Source of the DNA: Negativicoccus massiliensis
GTDB lineage: Bacteria; Bacillota; Negativicutes; Veillonellales; Negativicoccaceae
DNA length: 64,000 nt
Reading direction: 5' to 3'
NCBI GenBank assembly: GCA_900155405.1
Contig: LT700188.1
Span: 1-64,000, forward strand
A program made the translations under genes and the position numbers. Below, piece by piece: positions 21,516 through 30,316 of this stretch (position 1 is its first letter; the number at the start of each line of letters is the position of its first letter). The notes under the pieces are model-generated. The model saw only the letters and a list, made by a program, of their open reading frames with translations, was not told where the DNA came from and did no database searches.

Positions 21516-21624
21516 CAACACCTCCTAGTAAAATAAATGGTATAATCAAATTGAAACTTGACTTATCATTGATTTTTTTGTCAGCATATGTTGTGCAAAT
21601 AAACACATTTGCCTACATAGTTGA

Positions 21625-21686
21625 AGTAAACTTGATTTCCTGTTGTCTATTTTCAATCGACTTACGTTTACTGCATAGATTATAGT
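21625..21686. promoter_or_regulatory. Putative operator/promoter of the repressor gene
   Basis: AGTAAAC (21625-21631) and its inverse GTTTACT (21666-21672) flank a weak -35 (TCGACT) with a -10 TATAGT at 21681-21686. The arrangement between two divergent regulators resembles a phage-type immunity switch. Assignment is tentative. Confidence 0.3.
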
Positions 21687-21718
21687 CCTTATTTAGATAT
21701 ATTGCAAGGAGGAATTTT

Positions 21719-22642
21719 ATGATGTATTCCAAATTTCATTTGAACTTACGAAGATTGCGCCATGATTATGGTCTTACGCAAGAAGAGTTCGGGGAAATAC
21801 TTAATTTAACAAAATCGCAAATTTCGCTCTATGAAAAGGGTATATCCCGTCCCAATACAGATTTATTGACTAGGATTGCGCAATACTTTAATGTTCCGCT
21901 GACACAACTTATTGAGACATCTATCAGACATGATTTTTATTTCCGTGAGGTCGTTACGGGAAGAAATATAACTATTCAGCTTCCAGCAGAAAAGGGAGTA
22001 GAAAACTTAATCGGCGTTCCGGGGCTTATTAAGATTCCGGAGCAGGCGGATCTTAGAGATATTCACTCTCACAATCGTGATCTTCTTAAATATGCAAATT
22101 TTATGCTTTTATATCCGAAAGAAAAAGAAGATAGTGCTATAGCCTCCTTTTTCTGTGAGCATTTTAATGGATTAGGTCGTCAAAATATAGAAAACTTATT
22201 TAGGTATAATGATTGGATGGAACCCATAATGCCAATTACTTATGACGGGTACCCTCTTTTATATCAATTACTTTGGGTCAACAGAAAAGGCTCATGGCTA
22301 AATTCAACTATAGCGAAGCCTGCCACTAACGCAAATATTTTGGCATTAGCGTTACCACAAAATAATGAAATTATCCGACTATATATACGGTCTGAAAAAT
22401 ATGGCTGCAAATTACATGCAACACGTTGTGATGGTTTAGAAGATCTGATCCTAGATTGGATAGTAAAAAATAAAGAAGAACGCCAAGCCATCGCACGAGA
22501 GTATTGTTTGCAAATTATGAAAACAGAAACTGAAGCGGAAGATTTAGGTGAGGAGGGTGGCATTGGAAATGACGATTCTGACGAGCAGGATGATTTAATG
22601 CCATTCATTAAAAAAAGAGGCATTGAGCGATGGATAGATTAG
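21719..22642 (+). CDS. XRE-family repressor of the element (CI-like)
   Basis: 307 residues. The N-terminal HTH (residues about 8-62, LRRLRHDYGLTQEEFGEIL..TKSQISLYEKG) is followed by an unrecognised C-terminal domain of about 230 residues ending in an acidic tail. No LexA/CI Ser-Lys protease dyad is evident. AAGGAGG lies 6 nt before the ATG. It is divergent from the excisionase-like gene, suggesting control of excision and mobilisation. Confidence 0.75.
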   Translation: MMYSKFHLNLRRLRHDYGLTQEEFGEILNLTKSQISLYEKGISRPNTDLLTRIAQYFNVPLTQLIETSIRHDFYFREVVTGRNITIQLPAEKGVENLIGVPGLIKIPEQADLRDIHSHNRDLLKYANFMLLYPKEKEDSAIASFFCEHFNGLGRQNIENLFRYNDWMEPIMPITYDGYPLLYQLLWVNRKGSWLNSTIAKPATNANILALALPQNNEIIRLYIRSEKYGCKLHATRCDGLEDLILDWIVKNKEERQAIAREYCLQIMKTETEAEDLGEEGGIGNDDSDEQDDLMPFIKKRGIERWID

Positions 22643-22664
22643 GAGAGCACATTAGGAGATTTAT

Positions 22665-22802
22665 ATGGATAAGCGGCAGTTAGCATCGACGATTTGGAAC
22701 TCAGCAGATCAAATGCGGTCCAAGCCCAAAATAGAAGGAAATGAATATAAAAGAACAAACAAAAGGCTTAACCGAATTAGAAAAGTTAGAATATCTACAT
22801 AA
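22665..22802 (+). pseudogene. 5' remnant of a type I modification gene (hsdM)
   Basis: The first about 27 codons read MDKRQLASTIWNSADQMRSK...IEGNEYK, the hallmark N-terminus of HsdM, with a two-residue insertion (PK), followed by unrelated codons and a stop. A ribosome-binding-like AGGAG is still upstream. The matching hsdR 3' end lies at 27264, so the intervening R-M island has replaced the body of a type I locus. Confidence 0.8.
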
Positions 22803-23127
22803 TTTCATTACTGACAATATAAATTATGACAAGGAGCATAGGTCAAGATCAGCATTAGCTGCTACCATTACTCATAAAGGAACTTGCACTGCCTTAGCCC
22901 AATTATTCCTAATTTTAGGAAAAGCCATCGGATTAAAGGTCGGTTGTATCAACAGCAAGATATTAAAACAGAGGTGGAATTATGTCATCATTGGAAACAC
23001 CACTTATTACATTGATGAAACCTTCAATGTGACAAATAATAAATCTAAAAAGCTATTCTTTCAAACAACGCGAATCCATTTAGAAAAAGCACCCGACCAA
23101 GAAATTGTAGTGCCTCATATTAAGTAA
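22741..23127 (+). CDS. Short transglutaminase-like protein
   Basis: 128 residues. HKGTCTALAQLFLILGKAIG (Cys near residue 49) resembles the catalytic Cys helix of transglutaminase-like folds, and YYIDETF may supply the Asp. The expected His before the WN pair is replaced (QRWNYV), so activity is doubtful. No signal peptide; the N-terminus abuts the hsdM remnant and may be truncated. A strong terminator follows. Confidence 0.5.
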   Translation: MNIKEQTKGLTELEKLEYLHNFITDNINYDKEHRSRSALAATITHKGTCTALAQLFLILGKAIGLKVGCINSKILKQRWNYVIIGNTTYYIDETFNVTNNKSKKLFFQTTRIHLEKAPDQEIVVPHIK

Positions 23128-23128
23128 A

Positions 23129-23163
23129 AGAAACCCCAGATCTTATTCTGGGGTTTCTTTTAC
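23129..23163 (+). terminator. Rho-independent terminator
   Basis: Stem AGAAACCCCAGA / TCTGGGGTTTCT with a short loop and T-rich tail, immediately after the transglutaminase-like gene. Confidence 0.85.
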
Positions 23164-23242
23164 GAATAACATAAAGTTATGTAACTTATTGTATGTAGAC
23201 TTATTGAATGAACTATTTTATTCTAGAGATAGGAGTGCAAAT

Positions 23243-23494
23243 ATGGATATTAGAAAAATTTTTGCTAGCAATGTTAGAAAATATAGGTTAAAAAAGGAAT
23301 TATCTCAAGAGCAATTAGCTCATATAACAGGTCTTCATAGGACCTATATAAGCGATATTGAGCGTTGTATACGAAGTATATCTTTAGATAATATACAAAA
23401 AATTGCAAATGGGTTAGATGTTCCAATTTATAAGTTATTTATTTCTGAGGCGTGTGATATTAAATGGGCAGGAGAAAACCATACAGTAAGGTAA
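23243..23494 (+). CDS. XRE/controller-like regulator of the R-M island
   Basis: 83 residues, nearly all HTH: FASNVRKYRLKKELSQEQLAHITGLHRTYISDIE. Size and position (overlapping the nuclease gene by 31 nt, AGGAG 7 nt before the ATG) match restriction controller (C) proteins, which delay nuclease expression until methylation is established. Confidence 0.75.
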   Translation: MDIRKIFASNVRKYRLKKELSQEQLAHITGLHRTYISDIERCIRSISLDNIQKIANGLDVPIYKLFISEACDIKWAGENHTVR

Positions 23495-24480
23495 ACAAGA
23501 AAAACGAAATTAGAGCCGAGCATGTAAGAGGTATGGGAGATGTTGTTTGGCGACAATTTCAATGCTTGAATCCTGAATGTACTGAAATAATTACAGTACC
23601 TGATGATTCTATAGTTGATGATTTTGAAATTACATGCCCTAAGTGCGGTTATAAATTAATTGATGGCGATTCTACCAAGTTTTATGATTATACAATGGAT
23701 GTAAAAGATCCTGAAACAGGAGAAGTAAACACTGTGTCAGAGGGGGAATTTATAATTTCTCATAGAGAGTATCTAGAATCTGCACAAAAGGTTAAGTATT
23801 GTTTAGTATGTAATACCATAAAACCATTAGATTATTTTGATAAACATTCTGCGAGAAAGTCAGGCCGACAAGGTGAGTGCAGAATGTGCAAGCAAATTTA
23901 CAACTCTATTAAAAATGGTACTAGGCTTACAGACCAGCACCGAGAATCAGCTCAGAGAAGAAGGCTTTTATTAGATGTGGCTGGAAATAGCAAAATAGAT
24001 AGTGCTAAAGTTGAAGAAAGATTTGAGCATAGATGTTTTAATTGCAACAAGGATTTGTCTGGAGTTACTGATGCAAGGGAAAAGCCACTAGATCATACCT
24101 TACCTGTTTATTACTTATATCCAATATCTACTGAAAATGCTACTTTGCTATGTAGGGATTGTAATGGAAGTAAGTCTGGAGCATGGCCATCAGATTTTTA
24201 TCCAGATCAAAAACTTAGAAAACTTTCCTTGGTTACAGGGATTGAGTATTCACTACTTAAGGGAGAGCCAAAGTACAATCAAGTGGCCTTAGATTGGCTA
24301 TCTGAAAAAGGAAATGTTGATGGGCTAATAGTTAAATACTCAGCTTATATGCCAGAGGTAATAGCTTTAAGAAATAGAATTCTCAAAGCTACAGAAATTG
24401 ATTTCTTTAGCTACTCAGAGAAAATATCTAAAGTATGGATTGATAAAGCAAATGAATTACTAAAAAAAACCAATGATTGA
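23464..24480 (+). CDS. HNH restriction endonuclease (predicted)
   Basis: 338 residues. Zinc ribbons: C34/C39/C58/C61 and C113/C116/C139/C142. An HNH core near 191-238 has CFNC, LDHT (H211 as the general base candidate), ENATLLCRDCN and a GSKSG tail. It overlaps the controller-like HTH gene and converges on two DNA methyltransferases, so a type II (possibly type IIS) nuclease is the natural reading. The cut site cannot be inferred. Confidence 0.75.
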   Translation: MGRRKPYSKVNKKNEIRAEHVRGMGDVVWRQFQCLNPECTEIITVPDDSIVDDFEITCPKCGYKLIDGDSTKFYDYTMDVKDPETGEVNTVSEGEFIISHREYLESAQKVKYCLVCNTIKPLDYFDKHSARKSGRQGECRMCKQIYNSIKNGTRLTDQHRESAQRRRLLLDVAGNSKIDSAKVEERFEHRCFNCNKDLSGVTDAREKPLDHTLPVYYLYPISTENATLLCRDCNGSKSGAWPSDFYPDQKLRKLSLVTGIEYSLLKGEPKYNQVALDWLSEKGNVDGLIVKYSAYMPEVIALRNRILKATEIDFFSYSEKISKVWIDKANELLKKTND

Positions 24481-24499
24481 TAAGGGCATTGGTTTTTTT
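24466..24499. terminator. Bidirectional terminator between nuclease and methyltransferase
   Basis: AACCAATG / CATTGGTT stem with T-runs on both strands. It overlaps the nuclease stop and separates the convergent genes. Confidence 0.75.
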
Positions 24500-24502
24500 G
24501 CT

Positions 24503-25657
24503 TTATACATTATTTTTTTTTATTAAAAACAAATATTGGTGGTCTGAAGTGCCTCCCTTGTCTTTTATTCCGTGCTTTTCAAGATGAGAGACGGATTCGC
24601 TGCCTAAATAAATAACATCAAACCATGGTCGACATAGTTTTGATAATTCTTCACCCATATTCACTTTAGAGGTCTTTCCTAAATGAAGTATCATCTTACC
24701 GCCATCTTTTAAAAGTGCGTGGCCAACATTAAAGAAATTTTTATAGACATCCAGGGTGCTTCTTTGTTTTATTTCTAAGAATCGATCATTCACATTTTGA
24801 AAATCAGATCTTTCCCATCCAGATAGCCATAATCTCAACCAATTTTGAGAATAGAATTTAATTGAATTAGAAAATGGAGGTGATGTAATTATGGCATTAA
24901 CGCTATCTTTTGGAATAACTGATAAAAGATCATTGTAGTCTAAGTTATAAGTGGATCCGATAACAAAATTCTCTCTTTCATAATCTAGGTATTTATCAGA
25001 CTTATTATAAGATAAATATACCTTGTTTCTTATATGCTCAATTACGTTCTTATACAAGTATGCACCTTTTGGCGCGTATGGAGTTAATGGATGTGAATTT
25101 CTGGATAAAGCATAGGGCCTATTTCCGTGTAATATATGAGCGAAACACGAAAATATAAAAGCATCTACATTGCCTTTAGTTTCTAAACTTTTAAAATATT
25201 CTCTAACTATTAAAATCTCTTTCAAGGTGTCTTCGTGGTAATAGTCTTTTATTTTACCATTTAGTCCAAAATCTATATCAGCGTCGAACTGTTTAAATTT
25301 ATTGTCGGTAATAAAGCTCTCTAGTTCCACTAATTTCTTTTCTACATCTTCTATATTAGGTGGATTTAGCTTAGCTGTGGTAACAGTATAGGCTAGTTCG
25401 CTTAAATCATTTCCAATAGAGTTTCTTCCTTGTAAAGAGGCTTCAAAAGGAATGGTTCCAACACCACAAAGTGGATCCAGCACAAGATCACCGGGCTTTG
25501 TAAATTCTTTTATTAATATAGCTGCAATTGCTGGTTTAAGCTTCCCGTGGTAAGAGCATAAAGAATGCCAAGGGTGTCCCCAGTTTCTCTTTGAGTAAGG
25601 TTGTTCTTTATATTTTGGATTTTTCAAAAAGGAACTAGCATTTGATTTATAACTCAT
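24503..25657 (-). CDS. DNA amino-methyltransferase (TSPPF)
   Basis: 384 residues. AdoMet-binding motif I-like DPLCGVG at residues 61-67 and catalytic motif IV TSPPF at 258-262, typical of N4-cytosine or N6-adenine methyltransferases. It starts within the last 11 nt of the other methyltransferase gene, so the two are translationally coupled. Two enzymes for one nuclease suggests an asymmetric target, each strand being methylated by one enzyme (inference). Confidence 0.85.
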   Translation of the reverse strand: MSYKSNASSFLKNPKYKEQPYSKRNWGHPWHSLCSYHGKLKPAIAAILIKEFTKPGDLVLDPLCGVGTIPFEASLQGRNSIGNDLSELAYTVTTAKLNPPNIEDVEKKLVELESFITDNKFKQFDADIDFGLNGKIKDYYHEDTLKEILIVREYFKSLETKGNVDAFIFSCFAHILHGNRPYALSRNSHPLTPYAPKGAYLYKNVIEHIRNKVYLSYNKSDKYLDYERENFVIGSTYNLDYNDLLSVIPKDSVNAIITSPPFSNSIKFYSQNWLRLWLSGWERSDFQNVNDRFLEIKQRSTLDVYKNFFNVGHALLKDGGKMILHLGKTSKVNMGEELSKLCRPWFDVIYLGSESVSHLEKHGIKDKGGTSDHQYLFLIKKNNV

Positions 25658-27068
25658 GGACTTTTTCCTTTCTAGACTGAAACCTTAGTACTCTTTGAGT
25701 TAGAGAAAAGCCATTTTTAGAAGTTCTTGATCTCAAAATGGTTTCGTCGTACTTATCAAAACCAGCGTTATAAGCTAGTTTTTCAAGAATATCGTGAGTT
25801 GGTATGTGAACTCCAGCAAACTGAGAATCCCCAATATCTATTATCATTTTTCCTTTAGGCACTATGACACGATACATGGCTTTAAAGAAGTCGTTCATAT
25901 CATAAAAGTAATTTGATATCATTAGTGGTATTCGCCTATCATAGGCAACTGGCAATAATTCTTCATAATATGTCTTAACATCGTCGAGGATAATGTCAGT
26001 GATATTATCGCTTGTTACACCATTAATTCCTGCAACTATTCCTTTGGCATGCATTTGGGCTAATTCGCTTTCATAGTTAATAAAATCTAGAAGCTTTAAT
26101 TCAAGTTTGGTGTTCCTGAAATAGTTAGTTCCGTTTAGATAAGGAGGCGATGTAATTACAGCGTCAACTAGATTTTTTTCCTTAATTTCTCTAGCATCAT
26201 CGCACAACTTAGTTACGGGAACAATAGTTTTGCTGCTATAAATCTCTATATCTTCTATCATGTTTTCTATTTTATTTGATATAGAGATAATGAAGTTATT
26301 ACTACTTTTTTGTATTTCCTTGCCTTTAGCAAATCTTAAATCTCCACGTCTAACCATTTTTGAGGTATCCACAGCAACCGAGGCTAGTGCTACCATCATT
26401 ATATTCCTAATGTCCTTGTCTTCAATCTGGCTAACTAGGTTTTTGTATAGAATAATGTTTTGAAGATTGGAGTTTTCAAAATATTTTTCAAATCCTTGAA
26501 AGTCAACACTTTTATCATATAATTTGTTATTTTTTATTATTGTAATTACTTCATTGTAGTGTTTATTTAATAAAGGCAATTTATTATTGGATAAAACACT
26601 TGCTACAGTGTTAATCTTCCCTTCTGCTATAAAAGACATAGCTGGGTTAACTTCAGTATAATAAGACCTTATGCCTCTTGAGCATGCAACTAACATTGTT
26701 GTTCCTGATCCACCAAATGGATCTAAAATGGAACTTATGTCTCCAAGTAAATCCAATTCATTCTTAACAAATGATTTAGAATAGCCTTCTATGTAAGAAA
26801 ACCACCTATGAATTGCCTCACCTTTGTTAAGTTGGAATGTTCCAACTTTCTTATTTTTTTTATAAGAGTCAATATTGTGCTCAACAATTTCTTCAATATC
26901 GCAGTTAAAGTATGAACATAACTTATCTAATGTATCCATACTAACATTTTTATCTTTACTGAGATTTGATAGAGTTGTAGGAGATAATGAAAGCTCAGAA
27001 ACCAAATCTGTTTTTTTCATACCATTATCAATTAGTTTTTTCCAAAGTCTAGAATAATTAAAACCCAT
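25647..27068 (-). CDS. DNA amino-methyltransferase with N-terminal HTH
   Basis: 473 residues. Residues about 1-65 form an XRE-type helix-turn-helix (KKTDLVSELSLSPTTLSNLSK), followed by a methyltransferase with DPFGGSGTT at 116-124 and TSPPY at 306-310. The start at 27068 has AAGGA 9 nt upstream; a longer start at 27077 would abut that site. The HTH fusion and the perfect inverted repeat over its promoter suggest autoregulation. The same HTH type occurs as a separate gene at 47501. Confidence 0.85.
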   Translation of the reverse strand: MGFNYSRLWKKLIDNGMKKTDLVSELSLSPTTLSNLSKDKNVSMDTLDKLCSYFNCDIEEIVEHNIDSYKKNKKVGTFQLNKGEAIHRWFSYIEGYSKSFVKNELDLLGDISSILDPFGGSGTTMLVACSRGIRSYYTEVNPAMSFIAEGKINTVASVLSNNKLPLLNKHYNEVITIIKNNKLYDKSVDFQGFEKYFENSNLQNIILYKNLVSQIEDKDIRNIMMVALASVAVDTSKMVRRGDLRFAKGKEIQKSSNNFIISISNKIENMIEDIEIYSSKTIVPVTKLCDDAREIKEKNLVDAVITSPPYLNGTNYFRNTKLELKLLDFINYESELAQMHAKGIVAGINGVTSDNITDIILDDVKTYYEELLPVAYDRRIPLMISNYFYDMNDFFKAMYRVIVPKGKMIIDIGDSQFAGVHIPTHDILEKLAYNAGFDKYDETILRSRTSKNGFSLTQRVLRFQSRKEKVHEL

Positions 27069-27081
27069 ATCACACATCCTT

Positions 27082-27129
27082 ATTACTGTTTTATATAAGT
27101 ATTATACATAAAACAGTAATTCTTTTCAA
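27082..27129 (-). promoter_or_regulatory. Methyltransferase promoter overlapped by a perfect 13-bp inverted repeat
   Basis: On the minus strand TTGAAA (27124-27129) and TATAAT (27101-27106) are separated by exactly 17 nt. The arms ATTACTGTTTTAT (27082-27094) and ATAAAACAGTAAT (27108-27120) flank the -10 box. A dimeric HTH bound here would block the promoter. Confidence 0.75.
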
Positions 27130-27263
27130 TTCTAAAAAGAAAATAAGGATAAAAACAAAGCAATATGATAACGAACATAATGTATCAACCTAACACTCGA
27201 CAATAATTATTATGATAGACTTCAACAGAAAAATTAAGGAAAGAACTGCATAGTTCATTTTCC

Positions 27264-27860
27264 ATGCTTTCCCAAGAAAGACAAAAACTTGCGGGGAGCC
27301 TGCTTTACGGCATTCAGACTGGCAAGATTGATCTGGATCCAAATAAAACTTTTAACGATTATATCAATGAGATGCTTGGTAAACTTGAAAACAGAAAAAT
27401 AAAAAGAGTCGTTAAAAATCTTGGTTGCTCTGAAGAGCTTTTACGAGAGCTATTCCGGAAAGGAGTTACTGAGACTAATATTTCTGAATATGGAGTCTTC
27501 GATGAATTGAAAGAAAGCTGTGATCGAGAGAAGTCACGGGAATTTTTCGAGGCAGAACATGGAGAAAGCTATTCTGATAGTTATCTGTCTATGTACATAG
27601 ATAAATATTTGCGGTATTTTCTTTTGCATAACGGAGAGGATCAGTTTGTTGAAATAGACCATGAAGAAGTCCTCAATGAGGAATATAAAACGAAAGAGTA
27701 CAAGCAAATCGATGTTATTCTGACTGAGGAAGACATAAAGGATACAAAAATTGTAACTACGGTTCCCACTGCGCAACTAAGCGTATGGTATAAAGAAGGC
27801 GGTGCCTTGGCATCGATCATTGAGAGCGATGCGTTTGCTTATGTTGATGGTCATTTATGA
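27264..27860 (+). pseudogene. 3' remnant of type I restriction gene hsdR, fused to a second reading frame
   Basis: The first about 110 codons read like the HsdR C-terminal region: LLYGIQTGKIDLDPNKTFNDYI, IKRVVKNLGCSEELLRELF, then FDELKESCDREKSREFFE and DKYLRYFLL. No ATPase or nuclease domain remains. The last about 75 codons are not HsdR-like and run in frame, across a single TGA, into the next entry. With the hsdM start at 22665 it brackets the newer R-M system. Confidence 0.65.
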
Positions 27861-27878
27861 CTGAATAAAGATACTTAC

Positions 27879-28481
27879 TTGGAAAAGAAAGCATCCGGTG
27901 TCCTTGCGCTAACGGATTATGCGAAAGAACATGGAGAAGAGTGTTTCTTAAAGTTTATTACAGACGAAGATGGAAAGCTTAAATATGTGACTTTACCGTC
28001 CGCTCTGGGATCTAAATCGTTTAACTGTCATGACCATATACCGGAAGAGCTATTGGTCCAATACGGCTTAGTAAATGAGATGTCCGGTGAAATGTTAAAA
28101 GCTATAAATAATCTTGCGTTTGGAGAAGCACTACAAAAATTAATGAGTAAACAAGTATGCAACTATTCATTTAGGCTTTTAGAAAATACCACGGAGTTAA
28201 GCAAGTTAACTATTAGCAACATGAGGAGAGGTGTAAACTTAAACAAGCTCAATGTAATATCGGCTTGCTTGGGAGTCCATCTGCCGTCACGAGTATCTAA
28301 AAAAATGCTGGAATTAGCGGGGATTACTCTTGATGTGGATTTGCCGGGGAAAGAAGGAGTGGAGAATGCCACTTACGATATGCTGCTTCATCTTAAATGG
28401 GCAACTGATTATGACGATATTATAGAAGAGCTGGCATCGCAAAATTTAAATCACCTTTTAAGCAAGCCAAAATCAAATTAA
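27879..28481 (+). pseudogene. HTH-type accessory protein interrupted by in-frame TGA
   Basis: 200 codons from a TTG, in the same frame as the preceding open frame and separated only by TGA at 27858-27860 and five codons. The central SKLTISNMRRGVNLNKLNVISACLGVHLPSRVSKKMLELAG segment resembles the HTH part of large XRE-like proteins in Firmicute mobile elements. There is no good ribosome binding site for an independent start, so a nonsense mutation in one longer gene is likely; recoding cannot be excluded. Confidence 0.5.
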
Positions 28482-28496
28482 ACAGCATGCATCAAC

Positions 28497-28531
28497 AAAA
28501 GGGATCGGATTGCAATCCGATCCCTTTTAAA
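28497..28531 (+). terminator. Rho-independent terminator
   Basis: AAAAGGGATCGGATT / AATCCGATCCCTTTT, a perfect 15-bp stem with a two-base loop. Confidence 0.85.
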
Positions 28532-28571
28532 TTGGGTAATAAACTTTCGATAAAGAGTCTCATCAAAGTCT

Positions 28572-28676
28572 ACTTTTTTATGCCTATAAAAATAATAAGG
28601 ATTGTAGTATTATAAATGTATAAATTCCTTTATTAGTACGTCATACAAAAAAGCAATAGATTATTATGACGGAAAG
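28572..28676 (+). repeat. Shared leader with CGTCATA/TATGACG operator, copy 1
   Basis: About 105 bp nearly identical to 50083-50187, which precedes a different gene. It ends with the inverted repeat CGTCATA (28639-28645) / TATGACG (28665-28671). The bases between the arms differ between the copies while the arms are conserved, as expected for an operator. It lies directly upstream of the Fic gene ribosome binding site. Confidence 0.6.
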
Positions 28677-28684
28677 GAAATAAA

Positions 28685-29491
28685 ATGAAAAATATTATTT
28701 TGGATCGTCTGCGAGATGAAAAGAATTCCGGTATTTCCGGCGGATTGTACGAATACACTAAAGTTTGGCTGACATATACTTCCAATACGATTGAGGGCAG
28801 CACGGTCAGCTTGGAGGATACCCACGCTATTTTAACCACCGGACGATTGAACGGCAAAGACTATCCGAAACTGAATGACGCGATTCAAACGCGTAATCAC
28901 GGCATAGCATTCGATTACATACTGGATATCGCGGAGCAAACGCTCACGGAAGAACAGATAAAGCATTTTCACCACCTGCTGTTTTGGGGAACAGAGGAAG
29001 CGATGAAAACTTGGTTCGCCGTCGGTGAATATAAAAAAGAAGCCAATCGGATCGGCCTGCTGACCGAAACATCTTCGCCGGAAGAAACGCCGGAGCATAT
29101 GAAAACATGGTTGCATGACTGTCAGAGTGAAAAGAATCCGCAACTGAAAGAAATCGCTCTGGCGCATTACGGTTTTGAAACCATTCATCCGTTTCAAGAC
29201 GGCAACGGTCGTGTCGGTCGCTTGCTTATGTTCAAAGAATGTTTGCACCACAACATCCCGCCGCTTATTATTACCCCGGAAATAAAACCGTGGTATATGA
29301 CCGCGCTCAATGAGTGTCGGCAAGGATTATATAATCGTTTATTTGAAACTTGTGGCAAAGCGCAAGACGATTATCAGTTGATTTGCGCTCAATTCATAAA
29401 AGAGTATTCTTTACCAAAGGAATTAGAAAAATATCTATCGACTAGCAAAATCACAATTACCAAATCCATTGATAGAGGCTTAGAGCGATGA
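28685..29491 (+). CDS. Fic-domain AMP-transferase-like toxin (N-terminal inhibitory helix)
   Basis: 268 residues. The Fic core motif HPFQDGNGRVGR spans residues 168-179 with the catalytic His first. SNTIEG at 33-38 fits the (S/T)xxxE(G/N) inhibitory motif that makes class II Fic proteins self-limiting. Fic proteins transfer AMP or related groups to target hydroxyls. It is followed by a resolvase gene with an ATGA overlap; the leader carries a probable operator. Confidence 0.85.
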   Translation: MKNIILDRLRDEKNSGISGGLYEYTKVWLTYTSNTIEGSTVSLEDTHAILTTGRLNGKDYPKLNDAIQTRNHGIAFDYILDIAEQTLTEEQIKHFHHLLFWGTEEAMKTWFAVGEYKKEANRIGLLTETSSPEETPEHMKTWLHDCQSEKNPQLKEIALAHYGFETIHPFQDGNGRVGRLLMFKECLHHNIPPLIITPEIKPWYMTALNECRQGLYNRLFETCGKAQDDYQLICAQFIKEYSLPKELEKYLSTSKITITKSIDRGLER

Positions 29492-30114
29492 AAACTTTCG
29501 GCTATGTACGAGTTTCGACAAGAGAGCAAAATCCGAAACGGCAAATTGATGAATTAAAGAAATATGTATCCGATGAACGTGATATTATTGTTGATCGGAT
29601 TAACGGTAAAGTTGGAGATCGTCCCGGACTGGATTTATTAAAGCGGCTGTTGCGCCCCGGCGATGAATTATATATTCATGAGCTGGATCGACTAGGACGA
29701 AATAAAAAAATCATCAAAGACCAACTACTTTATTTTAGAGAGAAAGAAATAACGGTTCGAGTACTTGATGTTCCGACTACTTTAATTGATTTTTCTAATT
29801 ATGGAGAATTAGGAAAATCAATTATGGATATGGTCAATAATCTGTTGATTGAGGTTTTATCTACTCTTGCGGAAACAGAAATGTTGCGCACTAAAAAAAG
29901 ACAAGCTGAAGGCATTGCCGCAGCGCGCGCCAGAGGTATAAGGCTAGGCCGCCCGAAAAAAGTATTACCGCCGGAATTTTTTCCAATATATGATCGGTGG
30001 GTAAAGAAAGAAATAACAGCAGTAGAAGCGTTTCACACCTTAGGTATTTCAAAAGATACCTTTTACCGTTGGGTCAGACAACATAAAGGAGAGGTGCAAA
30101 ATGGAGTTGGATGA
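29488..30114 (+). CDS. Serine recombinase (resolvase/invertase family)
   Basis: 208 residues. The N-terminal catalytic domain starts GYVRVSTREQNPKRQ with the nucleophile Ser in RVST, followed by ELDRLGRN and the E-helix. The C-terminal HTH (about 160-200, AVEAFHTLGISKDTFYRWV) binds res sites. It starts in the Fic stop codon, an unusual coupling of a toxin-like gene with a recombinase. Confidence 0.9.
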   Translation: MKTFGYVRVSTREQNPKRQIDELKKYVSDERDIIVDRINGKVGDRPGLDLLKRLLRPGDELYIHELDRLGRNKKIIKDQLLYFREKEITVRVLDVPTTLIDFSNYGELGKSIMDMVNNLLIEVLSTLAETEMLRTKKRQAEGIAAARARGIRLGRPKKVLPPEFFPIYDRWVKKEITAVEAFHTLGISKDTFYRWVRQHKGEVQNGVG

Positions 30115-30292
30115 AAGAACATTACCGATGGACTTACAACAAGATATTCAAAATTGGTTAGATCATCAAGACGATGAAAGAAATTGGGATGTTTATCATA
30201 ATGAGCTTTACGGCACGATTAATATGTACCAACACGCGTATGTAATCAGTGAAGAAGTCGCCGACTATTTACGCAAGAAATATTTAGAATGA
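30101..30292 (+). CDS. Small acidic protein, unknown
   Basis: 63 residues, acidic, starting inside the resolvase 3' end (14-nt overlap) with AAGGAGAGG upstream. No motif I recognise. Size, charge and position between Fic/resolvase and an MNT gene would fit an antitoxin, but that is inference. Confidence 0.55.
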   Translation: MELDERTLPMDLQQDIQNWLDHQDDERNWDVYHNELYGTINMYQHAYVISEEVADYLRKKYLE

Positions 30293-30316
30293 AACAAATG
30301 AAAAGGAGGTAGAACG

